NCBI GenBank assembly: GCA_035497315.1
Contig: DATJDU010000002.1
Span: 19,545-83,544 of the forward strand
Reading direction: 5' to 3'
From: Andeanibacterium sp035497315
GTDB taxonomy: Bacteria; Pseudomonadota; Alphaproteobacteria; Sphingomonadales; Sphingomonadaceae
DNA length: 64,000 nt
Position 1 is the stretch's first letter. The number at the start of each line of letters is the position of its first letter. Below, in pieces: positions 35,213 through 42,891 of this stretch. The notes under the pieces were generated by a model, which was given only the letters and a program-made list of their open reading frames with translations, was not told where the DNA came from and did not search any database. A program made the position numbers and the translations under genes.

Positions 35213-36025
35213 ATGGACCTGACGCTCACCGCTATCCTCCTCGGCATTGTCGAGGGCCTGACCGAATTCGTGCCGGTGTCCTCCACCGGGCACCTGATCC
35301 TCGCCACCGAACTGTTCGGCTATGATGCGCACCAATGGGCGATGTTCAATGTCGTGATCCAGCTGGGCGCGATCCTGGCGGTGGTGGTGCAGTACTGGCG
35401 CACCTTCTGGAGCGCGGGCATCGGGATGCTGCGGCTGGAGCGGGGCAGCCTGCTGTTCGTGCGCAATCTGCTGGCCGCCTTCCTGCCCTCGGCCGTGCTC
35501 GGCCTGGCGCTGAAGGATTATATCGATGTGCTGCTGGGCAGCCCCTCGGTGGTGGCCTGGGCGCTGATTGTGGGGGGCATCGCGATCCTGGCGATCGAGA
35601 AGAACGCCCACCCCGGCCCCGAAGAGGGTGTTGCCGCCCTGCCGCTGAAGACGGCATTCGGCGTTGGCCTGGCGCAATGCCTGGCAATGGTGCCGGGCGT
35701 CAGCCGCTCGGGCGCCACGATCATGGGCGCGCTTGCCATGGGCGTCGGCCGCAAGACGGCGGCGGAATTGTCGTTCTTCCTCGCCGTGCCGACCATGATC
35801 GGCGCTTCCACGCTGGAGATCGCGGGCGGGCATGAGGAAATGAGCGCGGGCGCCGCGACCGTGGGCTGGGGCGAGATCGCGATCGGCTTCGGGGTGAGCT
35901 TCGTGGTCGCGCTGGTCGTGATCCGGGCCTTCATAGCCTATGTCAGCCGCCATGGCTTCTCGCCCTTCGCCTGGTATCGCATCGCGCTGGGCGTAGTGGC
36001 GCTGGCCTGGCTGACTTTGCGCTGA
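35213..36025 (+). CDS. uppP: Undecaprenyl-diphosphatase (BacA/UppP)
   Basis: 270 residues, about eight membrane spans. Recycles the lipid carrier undecaprenyl pyrophosphate for cell-wall synthesis and confers bacitracin tolerance. Signature motifs: ILLGIVEGLTEFVPVSSTGHLIL near the N terminus and MVPGVSRSGATIMGALAMG in the middle. 63 bp after the M13 gene and 48 bp before ppk2, all on the plus strand, but no functional link is evident. Confidence 0.96.
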   Translation: MDLTLTAILLGIVEGLTEFVPVSSTGHLILATELFGYDAHQWAMFNVVIQLGAILAVVVQYWRTFWSAGIGMLRLERGSLLFVRNLLAAFLPSAVLGLALKDYIDVLLGSPSVVAWALIVGGIAILAIEKNAHPGPEEGVAALPLKTAFGVGLAQCLAMVPGVSRSGATIMGALAMGVGRKTAAELSFFLAVPTMIGASTLEIAGGHEEMSAGAATVGWGEIAIGFGVSFVVALVVIRAFIAYVSRHGFSPFAWYRIALGVVALAWLTLR

Positions 36026-36073
36026 GTGAGATCGTGGGCTGACAGGCCTGCCGTTTCAGGGCAGTCTGCGCCG

Positions 36074-36850
36074 ATGGAAAAGCTAAAAGGCAAGGAATAC
36101 GAGAAGCTGCTGGAGCCGCTCCAGCTTGGTCTGCTGTCCATGGCGGAATGGGCCAAGGGAACCGGCGCGCGGGTGCTGGTGCTGTTCGAGGGGCGCGACA
36201 CTTCGGGCAAGAGTGGCGTGATCAACGCCATCCGCGCCCCGCTCAACCCCCGCCAGTGCCGCACAGTGGCGTTGGCCAAGCCGAGCGAGCGCGAGGCCGG
36301 GCAGTGGTATTTCCAGCGCTATGTGGAACAACTTCCCAGCGCAGGCGAAATCGTGCTGTTCGACCGCAGCTGGTACAATCGCGCCGGGGTGGAAAGCGTC
36401 ATGGGTTATGCCAGCGACGAGCAGGTGGCCGCCTTCCTCGCGCAGGTGCCCGTGTTCGAAAAGCAGCTGGTCGACGATGGGCTGTTCCTGTTCAAATATT
36501 GGCTGACCACCGATCAGGCCGAGCAGGAAAGGCGGTTGGCGGAGCGTTTTGTCGATCCGCTCAAGCGCTGGAAGCTTTCCCCCATCGATCTTGCTGCACG
36601 CGAGCGTTACGTGGCCTATACGGTCGCGCGGGAGGCGATGCTGAAGGCCAGCCACAAGGAACATGCCCCCTGGACGCTGGTCGATTTCAACGATCAGAAA
36701 CGCGGACGGCTGACCGTGATTCGCAATCTGCTGGACCGGCTGCCCGATGTTGCCGTGCCGACACCGGATTTCGAATTCGAGCCGCTGGATTACGAACCGG
36801 CGGAGGAATATTACAGCGTGGTCAGGCCGATCCCGCCCTACAGGGGATAG
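36074..36850 (+). CDS. ppk2: Polyphosphate kinase 2
   Basis: 258 residues from ATG 36074; an upstream GTG at 36026 adds unconserved residues. PPK2-family enzymes phosphorylate nucleotides with polyphosphate. Walker A FEGRDTSGKSGVI (residues ~38-50), Walker B/lid region EIVLFDRSWYNRAGVESVMG, the lid segment RRLAERFVDPLKRWKLSPID, and WTLVDFNDQKRGRLTVIRNLL. Whether it prefers GDP, ADP or AMP cannot be judged. The stop codon's last base begins a 143-bp inverted-repeat element. Confidence 0.93.
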   Translation: MEKLKGKEYEKLLEPLQLGLLSMAEWAKGTGARVLVLFEGRDTSGKSGVINAIRAPLNPRQCRTVALAKPSEREAGQWYFQRYVEQLPSAGEIVLFDRSWYNRAGVESVMGYASDEQVAAFLAQVPVFEKQLVDDGLFLFKYWLTTDQAEQERRLAERFVDPLKRWKLSPIDLAARERYVAYTVAREAMLKASHKEHAPWTLVDFNDQKRGRLTVIRNLLDRLPDVAVPTPDFEFEPLDYEPAEEYYSVVRPIPPYRG

Positions 36851-36992
36851 GCTGTATCGACATTCAGCCCATGCCGGCCTGCAAATGGCGGTTCTCCGCG
36901 CTTCCGGTGCTCACGCACCATAAGTGCGCTGCGCTCCGGGTCACGGAAAACCATCATTTTCGGCTCGACCTGAACTGAATGTCGATACAGCC
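36850..36992. repeat. 143-bp element with perfect 18-bp terminal inverted repeats
   Basis: GGCTGTATCGACATTCAG (36850-36867) is repeated exactly in inverted form at 36975-36992. The 107-bp interior contains further small palindromes, such as GGTGC TCAC GCACC and paired AAGTGCGC/TGCGCT-type stems, but no coding frame of note. It fills the space between convergent ppk2 and the MaoC-type gene. No obvious target-site duplication flanks it. Could be a MITE-like non-autonomous element or a large hairpin serving as terminator for both genes. Confidence 0.75.
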
Positions 36993-37008
36993 TCGGCTCT
37001 GCTTCGGC

Positions 37009-37866
37009 TCAGCCCTGGCAGGCGGCCTCGGCCTTCATCACCTGCCGTCCATCCGCCGCGAAGGCGCCCAGTTCCAGCGCATTGCGCGGGCCCCTCAGCG
37101 CCAGCACCAGTTCTTCATCCGCAATCGCGGGGCTGGTGCCGCGAAAGGCGAAGCGGGACAGGCGGTTCTCCCCGCAGATCCGCGCGGCAAGGCGCAGTAG
37201 CAGGGTAGCGGTCAGCGGACCATGGACCACGGGGCCGCGATAATTTTCTACCTCGCGCACATAATCGGCATCGTAATGGATGCGGTGCGTGTTGAAGGTG
37301 AGCGCTGAATAGCGGAACAGCAAAGGCAGGCTGGGCACGATCCGTTCTACCGATTCCCACTCGCTCGCGTCGAACCGCGTTTCGCCCAGCGGGGGCGGAG
37401 CGGGCGGCGTGTTCGGCGGGGGCATGTCGCGATAGGCCAGCGTCTGAATCTCGCTCACGGCCAATACGCTGTCGGCCCGGGTTTCGTGGATCAGGGTGAC
37501 GAAAGTCAGCTTGCCGCTTTTGCCCTGCTTCTCCTCGATCGACGCGATCCGGCTGATACGCTCGATCCGGGCACCGATCGCGATGGGGGATTCGAAGCTC
37601 AGCTCGCTGCCTGCCCACATGCGTCGGGGTGCGGAAAAGGGGCGCATGAAGCTGCCCGGGGCACCATCGGGCTGCGGGTGCCCATCGGGGCCCAGCCGCG
37701 CGGTGGGGGTTTCGGGCACGCACAGGCACCAGTGAATGCCCTGCGGCATGGCCCCTTCCTCACGCGGGGTGAGGTTGAGCGTTGCCAGCCAGCGATGCGC
37801 GAGGGGCACGCCCAACCGGTCAAGCTGCCGTTCTTCACGGCCGATCCAGTCATTCGTGCCGGACAT
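37009..37866 (-). CDS. MaoC/FAS1-like acyl-CoA hydratase (mesaconyl-C4-CoA hydratase-like)
   Basis: 285 residues. Two hot-dog halves: the N-terminal FAS1-like dehydratase part (WIGREERQLDRLGVPLAHRWLATLNL..., MWAGSELSFESPIAIGARIERISRI) and the C-terminal MaoC-like part with SALTFNTHRIHYDADYVREVENYRGPVVHGPL, where H-R-I-H-Y-D is the catalytic hydratase region. Closest families are mesaconyl-C4-CoA/3-methylfumaryl-CoA hydratase and HTD2-like proteins. True substrate unknown. Four bases downstream of a small lipoprotein gene on the same strand. Confidence 0.8.
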   Translation of the reverse strand: MSGTNDWIGREERQLDRLGVPLAHRWLATLNLTPREEGAMPQGIHWCLCVPETPTARLGPDGHPQPDGAPGSFMRPFSAPRRMWAGSELSFESPIAIGARIERISRIASIEEKQGKSGKLTFVTLIHETRADSVLAVSEIQTLAYRDMPPPNTPPAPPPLGETRFDASEWESVERIVPSLPLLFRYSALTFNTHRIHYDADYVREVENYRGPVVHGPLTATLLLRLAARICGENRLSRFAFRGTSPAIADEELVLALRGPRNALELGAFAADGRQVMKAEAACQG

Positions 37867-37869
37867 CGG

Positions 37870-38103
37870 CTATTCGGTCCCGTTCGATACAGGAGATTGC
37901 GTGGCGGCCGGCGCTGCGGATGGCGTGGCCTGATCCGCCAGCGCTTCGGGCGGCAGGCGGCGCTGCTCGATCATTTCGGCCGCTTCGTCCAGCGCGCGGG
38001 CTTCGGCCACGGTGACGCCGCCGGGGCCGGGATCGGTGTCATTGGGGCCGCAGCCTGCCAGCAGCAGGACAGGGGCGATCGGCAGGAAGGCAAATGCACG
38101 CAT
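37870..38103 (-). CDS. Small predicted lipoprotein
   Basis: 77 residues. MRAFAFLPIAPVLLLAGC gives a clean lipobox (LAGC, Cys18). The mature part is short and low-complexity: a helical segment (VTVAEARALDEAAEMIEQRR) followed by a Pro/Ala/Ser tail. No family recognised. Lies 3 bp upstream of the MaoC-type gene, so probably co-transcribed with it. Confidence 0.65.
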   Translation of the reverse strand: MRAFAFLPIAPVLLLAGCGPNDTDPGPGGVTVAEARALDEAAEMIEQRRLPPEALADQATPSAAPAATQSPVSNGTE

Positions 38104-38137
38104 GGGCCGATCATAGTGTATTATGGGTAAAGAGAAA

Positions 38138-38167
38138 GCGGGCGCGAACCCTTACGTTCACGCCCGC
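38138..38167 (-). terminator. Terminator after the Ala-rich lipoprotein gene
   Basis: GCGGGCG (38138-38144) pairs with CGCCCGC (38161-38167); the stem is extended by GAAC/GTTC across a single mismatch. On the minus strand it is followed by TTTCTCTTT. Located 46 bp beyond the stop of the 38.2-kb gene. Confidence 0.8.
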
Positions 38168-38212
38168 ATTTCCTGTTACCCGTTCGCCGCAATGCGGCGG
38201 TAAAGTCCGGTG

Positions 38213-38515
38213 TCAGTTGCTCGGTGCGCCGGCGGTTTCGTTGGCGGCTGCTTCCACATCCGCAACGGCATCGGCGGCGGCATTGCCGGCGGCTTCCGCG
38301 GCAGTAGTGGCATCGGCCGCCGGAGCGGCATCCTCACTCGCCTGCGCATCGGCGGCGGGCAGGGCGCCGGCATCTTCGGCTCCGGTCATCGCTTCGTCGG
38401 CAGGCACTTCGACGTCGTCGGCCATCGCTTCAGTGGAGGCATCGTCGGAGCTGCCGCACCCGGCCAGCGTCAGGGCGACGGCCGATGCGAAGGCGATGTG
38501 TGCAATTTTCTTCAT
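38213..38515 (-). CDS. Small Ala-rich acidic lipoprotein
   Basis: 100 residues from ATG 38515, with GAGGGA ahead. MKKIAHIAFASAVALTLAGC is a clear lipoprotein signal (LAGC, Cys20). The mature protein (GSSDDASTEAMADDVEVPADE...) is almost entirely Ala, Asp, Glu, Thr and Gly: a low-complexity, probably unfolded acidic chain without aromatic residues. No family is recognised. Upstream frame beyond 38515 is unconserved. Divergent from the beta-helix gene. Confidence 0.75.
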   Translation of the reverse strand: MKKIAHIAFASAVALTLAGCGSSDDASTEAMADDVEVPADEAMTGAEDAGALPAADAQASEDAAPAADATTAAEAAGNAAADAVADVEAAANETAGAPSN

Positions 38516-38703
38516 GGGAATCCCTCTTCCAATCACGGGAATGGCAGGAGGCGGTAATCGGCGCTCCCTGCCAGTAAGCCTAGCCATGGTGCGCCGTGAT
38601 GCAAATGGCAATTCGTCCTGTTTCCGAGTCAGTCTGGCCCGGCTCCGCGCTGCTGAAACGCGGTTAGCCGCTCCTTAACCGCGCTGATGCTAGGGCGCCC
38701 GCC

Positions 38704-39660
38704 ATGGAACGCCGCATCCGTATCTCGCTCGCCATCGGTGCCGCAGCCGCATTTGCGGCCGCATCGGGCCCGGCTCTCTTCGCCCAGGGGCGCAGCGCGC
38801 CCTATACGGTGGTGGAGACCGGCAAGACCTATGGCAGCCTGCAACAGGCGGTCGACGCCATTGGCGCGGGCAAGGGTTCGATCTCCATCGCATCCGGCCT
38901 TCACGCCGATTGTGCAGTGCAGGTGGCAGGCAGTATTTCCTATCTGGCAGCGGAGCCCGGCAAAGCGGTGCTCGACGGCGTGACCTGCGAAGGCAAGGCG
39001 GCATTGGTGCTGCGTGGGCGCGCTGCCACCATTTCCGGGCTGGTGTTCCAGAACCTGCGGGTGCCCGATGGAAATGGCGCAGGCATCCGGCTGGAGCAGG
39101 GCAGCCTCACTATCGCGCAAAGCTGGTTCCGCGACAGCCAGCAGGGCATCCTGACAGGCGATGCGCAGAACGGGCGCATCGTGATCGACAAGTCCACTTT
39201 CACTCGCCTCGGCACCTGCGAAGGGCCGGGCGGCTGCGCCCATTCGATCTATATCGGCGATTACGGCCAGCTGCGCGTGACCCGCAGCCGCTTCGAACAG
39301 GGGCGCGGCGGGCATTATGTGAAGAGCCGCGCGGCGCAGGTGCAGATTGCCTCCTGCAGTTTCGACGATACGGGCGGGCGCGCCACCAATTACATGATCG
39401 ACCTGCCGGCCGGTGCCACGGGGCAGATCACCAATAATTGGATCGTCCAGGGGACCAACAAGGAAAACCGCTCCGCCCTGATCGCCATCGGGGCGGAAGA
39501 TCTGCGCCACACGGCGGACGGGTTGCAGATTTCGGGCAATGATGCCCGCCTTGCCCCGGGCGCCCAGCCGACGGTGTTCGTGGCCGACTGGACAGGGCAT
39601 CGCATTTCCATCGGCCAGAACAAGCTCGGGCCTGGGCTGACGCGCTACGAGCGACGTTGA
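38704..39660 (+). CDS. Exported right-handed beta-helix repeat protein
   Basis: 318 residues with a signal peptide (MERRIRISLAIGAAAAFAAASGPALFAQG). The body shows the short periodic turns of a parallel beta-helix: repeated N/G/V-rich strands such as ALVLRGRAATISGLVFQNLRV, GAGIRLEQGSLTIAQSWF, GQLRVTRSRFEQ, AQVQIASCSFDDTGG and LQISGNDARL. Such folds occur in pectate lyases, glycan epimerases and NosD-like proteins; none of their catalytic motifs is evident. Role unknown, probably periplasmic or surface glycan-related. Convergent with ribA, 4 bp apart. Confidence 0.75.
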   Translation: MERRIRISLAIGAAAAFAAASGPALFAQGRSAPYTVVETGKTYGSLQQAVDAIGAGKGSISIASGLHADCAVQVAGSISYLAAEPGKAVLDGVTCEGKAALVLRGRAATISGLVFQNLRVPDGNGAGIRLEQGSLTIAQSWFRDSQQGILTGDAQNGRIVIDKSTFTRLGTCEGPGGCAHSIYIGDYGQLRVTRSRFEQGRGGHYVKSRAAQVQIASCSFDDTGGRATNYMIDLPAGATGQITNNWIVQGTNKENRSALIAIGAEDLRHTADGLQISGNDARLAPGAQPTVFVADWTGHRISIGQNKLGPGLTRYERR

Positions 39661-39664
39661 TTCT

Positions 39665-40690
39665 CTAGCTCAGCAAATGCCCCGCGCCGTCGCGCTTGGT
39701 GTCGAGATAGCGCTGGTTGTGCGGATTGGCGGGCAATTGGTGGGGCACGCGCTCGGCCACATGAACTCCGGCGGCTGACAGCGCGGCGACCTTTTCCGGA
39801 TTGTTCGTCATCAGCCGCACGGTGGATATGCCCAGCAGTTCCAGCATCCGGGCGGCAGTGGCGAAATCGCGGGCCTCTTCGGGAAAGCCCAGCCGGCGGT
39901 TCGCCTCCAGCGTGTCGAAGCCCTGATCCTGCAGGCGATAGGCCTTGAGCTTGTTGACCAGCCCGATGCCGCGCCCTTCCTGCCGCAGGTATAGCAATAC
40001 GCCCCAGCCGCCGCCCTGCGCCTCATGCGCCATGGCGTGGAGCGCGGCATGGAGTTGCGGCCCGCAATCGCATTTGAGGCTGCCGAGGATATCGCCGGTC
40101 AGGCATTCGGAATGGAGCCGCACGAGCGGCGGGCGATCGCCATTCTGCTGGCCGATCACCAGCGCGACATGTTCGCGCAGATCGTCGGCACTGCGAAAGG
40201 CCACGATCTGTGCATCCTCGCAGGCGGCGACGGGCAGCCGCGCACGGGTGGCGATGGAAAGCTGCCCGGCATCTGCCAGTGCGGTAATGTCGGCGGGGGC
40301 GACCGGCTGCGCTTCCCCCGCATTGTCGGGAGCCACCAGAAAGGCCGGAAGAATCCCGGCGATCCGCGCCAGTTCCAGCGCGGCGGCCGCCGCCTCTCGC
40401 CAATCGAGATGTTCGGCCAGGAACGGGCCCTTCAGCGGCGCGGAAAGGTCCAGCGAAGGGTCGGCAATCGGCAGGGCGGCGGCCAGGTCGAAAGCCTCTG
40501 CCCCGCGCATCAGCACCGGCGCATGGGGCTCTGCCGCCTCGCGCTGGTTGGCGAGTTTGAGCGTGGCCGCGCGCGCGGCGGAAATCAGCATCAGGCGCGA
40601 AGAGGCCCCCGGCGCGACGGCGGTTTCCACCGGCAGCAGCACCGGCGCGCCCTCCATCGCCAGCGGCCAGCCATGGCGCAGCGCGTCCAC
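39665..40690 (-). CDS. ribA: GTP cyclohydrolase II with degenerate RibB-like N-terminal domain
   Basis: About 341 residues if started at GTG 40690; the similarity may begin a little earlier (RRAAQAVDALRHGW), where only a CTG at 40729 overlapping the xthA stop is available, so the start is uncertain. The C-terminal ~190 residues are GTP cyclohydrolase II: zinc ligands in SECLTGDILGSLKCDCG, LRQEGRGIGLVNKLKAY, and LMTNNPEK. The N-terminal ~150 residues follow the layout of DHBP synthase (RibB), ending ALELARIAGILPAFLVAPDN...ALADAGQLSI, but the acidic 'DxEDRENEGD' catalytic motif is absent. RibA opens GTP for riboflavin synthesis. Probably co-transcribed with xthA. Confidence 0.88.
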   Translation of the reverse strand: MDALRHGWPLAMEGAPVLLPVETAVAPGASSRLMLISAARAATLKLANQREAAEPHAPVLMRGAEAFDLAAALPIADPSLDLSAPLKGPFLAEHLDWREAAAAALELARIAGILPAFLVAPDNAGEAQPVAPADITALADAGQLSIATRARLPVAACEDAQIVAFRSADDLREHVALVIGQQNGDRPPLVRLHSECLTGDILGSLKCDCGPQLHAALHAMAHEAQGGGWGVLLYLRQEGRGIGLVNKLKAYRLQDQGFDTLEANRRLGFPEEARDFATAARMLELLGISTVRLMTNNPEKVAALSAAGVHVAERVPHQLPANPHNQRYLDTKRDGAGHLLS

Positions 40691-40725
40691 GGCCTGCGCT
40701 GCCCGGCGCGAAGGGGAGGCTGCCG

Positions 40726-41520
40726 TCAGAGCGAGAACTCCGTGATCAGCGGCACATGGTCGCTCGGCTTGTCCCAGTCGCGCGCAGCTTCCAGCACGGA
40801 ATGGGCAATGGCCTGCCTCGCCAGCTCGGGCGAAGCCCACATATGGTCCAGCCGGCGGCCGCGATCGTTGGCCTTCCAATCCGGCGACCGATAGCTCCAC
40901 CAGCTGTAATAGCGTTCGGGCGCCTTGATCAGTTCACGCCCGATATCCACCCAGCCATGCGCATCCTTGAAACGCTGCAGGGTTTCCACCTCGATCGGGG
41001 TGTGGCTGACCACCTTGAGCAATTGCTTGTGATTCCACACGTCGCATTCGAGCGGGGCGACATTGAAATCGCCCACGATCAGGGTCGGCCGGTCCACCGT
41101 GTCGGCCCAGCGGGTCATCCGCTCGAAGAAATCGAGCTTCTGCCCGAACTTGCGATTGATCGTGCGATCCGGCTCGTCTCCGCCAGCCGGAATATAGACA
41201 TTCTCGAGAATCATGCCCTGCCCCGGGCCGAGCAGTTCCACGCCCACATGGCGGGCCTCGCCATTGTCCTGCCAGTCATGCCGGGAAAATTCGCGCAAGG
41301 GTATGCGGCTGACCGTGGCGACGCCGTGATAGCCCTTCTGCCCATGGATCGCGCGATGGGTATAGCCCAGCGCGTCGAATGCCTTGTGCGGGAAGCTTTC
41401 TTCGATCGTCTTGATTTCCTGCAGGCAGAGTACGTCGGGCGCCTCTTCCAGCAGAAAGCGTTCGACGATCGGCATGCGCAGGCGCACCGAATTGATGTTC
41501 CAGGAAGCGATCTTGACCAT
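40726..41520 (-). CDS. xthA: Exodeoxyribonuclease III
   Basis: 264 residues from ATG 41520 (MVKIASWNINSVRLRMPIVERFL); longer frame upstream is unconserved. AP endonuclease/3'-exonuclease of base-excision repair. Motifs of the EEP fold: SWNINSVR, CLQEIKTIE (metal Glu), VYIPAGGDEPDRT, LIVGDFNVAP (Asp/Asn), WSYRSPDWKANDRGRRLDHMWAS and the C-terminal SDHVPLI with the catalytic Asp-His. Transcribed ahead of ribA; a strong terminator separates it from lolA. Confidence 0.95.
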   Translation of the reverse strand: MVKIASWNINSVRLRMPIVERFLLEEAPDVLCLQEIKTIEESFPHKAFDALGYTHRAIHGQKGYHGVATVSRIPLREFSRHDWQDNGEARHVGVELLGPGQGMILENVYIPAGGDEPDRTINRKFGQKLDFFERMTRWADTVDRPTLIVGDFNVAPLECDVWNHKQLLKVVSHTPIEVETLQRFKDAHGWVDIGRELIKAPERYYSWWSYRSPDWKANDRGRRLDHMWASPELARQAIAHSVLEAARDWDKPSDHVPLITEFSL

Positions 41521-41648
41521 GGCCGGGGGAGATAGGGGGGATGGCACGGGGCGGCAAGGGCGAGGGTGCTTATGCAAGGTGGGGGAGCGGGCTGGCACGG
41601 CCCCGGCGGACCTATCGTTCGCCTTGAGCGGCACGGCTGCCGGAATGC

Positions 41649-41692
41649 AAAAAGAAAGAACCCTCGTCCCGGGGGCATTGGGACGAGGGTTC
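41649..41692 (-). terminator. Strong Rho-independent terminator downstream of lolA
   Basis: Perfect 13-bp stem GAACCCTCGTCCC (41658-41670) with GGGACGAGGGTTC (41680-41692), 9-base loop; on the minus strand followed by TTTCTTTTT. It lies about 180 bp beyond the lolA stop, unusually far, leaving room for a long 3' UTR or a separate small RNA. Confidence 0.93.
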
Positions 41693-41868
41693 CATTTGAG
41701 CGTTCGTCACGCTTTACAAGGCAGCTTGCTTGGCGGAGGTCAGGGCAACAGGGGGGAAACCCTCCTCGCACCGCCTTGTGAAACCGTTTTAGAGCCCTTC
41801 AGCTTGCTCCCTCCTGAACGGGCTAAAGCGGTTCATCGCAGGCAGCTATCGGCTTGTTGTCGAGCCGT
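41693..41868 (-). ncRNA. Structured intergenic region: candidate small RNA or lolA 3' UTR
   Basis: No coding frame. Two long hairpins precede the terminator on the minus strand: one spans 41782-41833 (AACCGTTTTAGAGCCC... with GGGCTAAAGCGGTT), the other 41716-41779 (ACAAGGC ... GCCTTGT, with GGGGGGAAACCCTCC inside). Together with the terminator, a minus-strand RNA of about 190-220 bases would be formed. I cannot match it to SRP, RNase P or tmRNA; 6S RNA has a similar size but I see no decisive match. It could equally be an untranslated tail of lolA mRNA. Confidence 0.4.
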
Positions 41869-42534
41869 TTAGCCCGGGCGACGAGTCGTTACGCGAGGGT
41901 CGCGCCACTTGAATGTCGAGTCGGGCAGCGCGACTCCATAACGGTGATCGGACAGGCGCACGGTGGTGCGCTGGTTCTGCGAATCGAGCGCCACCCAGCT
42001 GACCAGTTCCATCCCGCCCGGCGCACCCGGCTTCTTCACGAAGATCAGGGTGATCACGCCATATTCGGGCTTCTTCGGGTCCTTCACCTCGATGCTGATG
42101 ATGTCGGGGCTGGAGGTGGGCTGGACCTTGCCGAACTGCGCCACATCGCGCGTGGGGTCCAGCAATGCGCCCAGCGGCGAATTCTTGATCGGCCAGCGCT
42201 GTACCTGCGCCACATCATAGTCGATCATGGTCAGCGAACTGCCATTGCCGACGATCAGCAGGTTCACGCCCTTTTCGTATTCGAAGCGAATCTTGCCCGG
42301 CTGCTTCAGGCTGAGCACACCCTTCACCCGTTGGCCATTTCGGTCGGTCTGGGTGAAATTCGCCCGGAGCGTGGAGACTGCGCGCAGCGCGCTGACTGCC
42401 TGATCCAGCCGCGCATCACTGGCGGCGGCCGCGGGAATGGCGGGGGCGAGTGCCATTGCAGGCACGACGAACGCCAGCGCGCCGGCAATTACCGGGCGGA
42501 TGGCGCTCTTCGAAAATGTGGAGATCATGTTCAT
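41869..42534 (-). CDS. lolA: LolA-family outer-membrane lipoprotein carrier protein
   Basis: 221 residues with an N-terminal signal peptide (to about AAAAS, residue 39). LolA shuttles lipoproteins across the periplasm from LolCDE to the outer membrane. Family features: LRAVSTLRANFTQTDRNGQRVKGVLSLKQPGKIRFEYEKG, LLIVGNGSSLTMIDYDVAQVQRWPI, NSPLGALL, and the C-terminal DSQNQRTTVRLSDHRYG. An in-frame ATG two codons later (42528) is an equally possible start. 63 bp downstream of rpmG. Confidence 0.9.
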   Translation of the reverse strand: MNMISTFSKSAIRPVIAGALAFVVPAMALAPAIPAAAASDARLDQAVSALRAVSTLRANFTQTDRNGQRVKGVLSLKQPGKIRFEYEKGVNLLIVGNGSSLTMIDYDVAQVQRWPIKNSPLGALLDPTRDVAQFGKVQPTSSPDIISIEVKDPKKPEYGVITLIFVKKPGAPGGMELVSWVALDSQNQRTTVRLSDHRYGVALPDSTFKWRDPRVTTRRPG

Positions 42535-42597
42535 GCCTCGCCTGTTAGCACGAAGCCTTGAACTGTGCGTGAATTCCGGAACCGGCCGGAATTCAGC

Positions 42598-42765
42598 TTA
42601 CTTGATCTTGGCTTCCTTGAACTCGACATGCTTGCGCACGACGGGATCGTACTTGCGGAAGTTCATCTTCTCGGTCGTGTTGCGCGGGTTCTTCTTGGTC
42701 ACATAGAAGAAACCGGTGTCGGCGGTGGAGACCAGCCGGATCTTGACGGTTGCGGGCTTCGCCAT
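42598..42765 (-). CDS. rpmG: 50S ribosomal protein L33
   Basis: 55 residues (MAKPATVKIRLVSTADTGFF...), too short for many gene finders. Contains the L33 signature YVTKKNPRNTTEKMNFRKYDPVVRKHVEFKEAKIK. It has none of the four zinc-binding Cys residues, so it is the zinc-independent (C-) form. Located between arfB (126 bp upstream, same strand) and lolA. Confidence 0.97.
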   Translation of the reverse strand: MAKPATVKIRLVSTADTGFFYVTKKNPRNTTEKMNFRKYDPVVRKHVEFKEAKIK

Positions 42766-42891
42766 GGCTCTATCCTAAATCTCTGTGATGGCCACAGCGG
42801 GCCTAAACAACAAAGCGGCGCACGCGGCACCGCCTTACAGGGGCGGGCCAATGCGGCAGAAGCACCCAAAAGTCAAGCAGAGTGAGTCAGC

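Noticed and set aside
32888..35953. 1021-codon open frame antisense to the M13 peptidase and uppP
   Set aside because: Spans two well-supported genes in their codon phase; composition (His, Arg, Gln, Gly) is that of a shadow frame.
36850..36992. Insertion-sequence remnant with transposase
   Set aside because: No transposase-like residues in any frame of the 143 bp and no direct-repeat flanks, so only a non-autonomous element or hairpin is claimed.
41782..41833. GTTTTAGAGC-containing hairpin resembling a CRISPR repeat start
   Set aside because: Occurs once, with no spaced repeats and no cas genes; the match is only ten bases.
41693..41868. Possible signal-recognition-particle, RNase P or tmRNA gene
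   Set aside because: The conserved GGAAGG-AGCAGCC loop of SRP RNA, the RNase P core motifs and a tmRNA alanine acceptor arm are not found.
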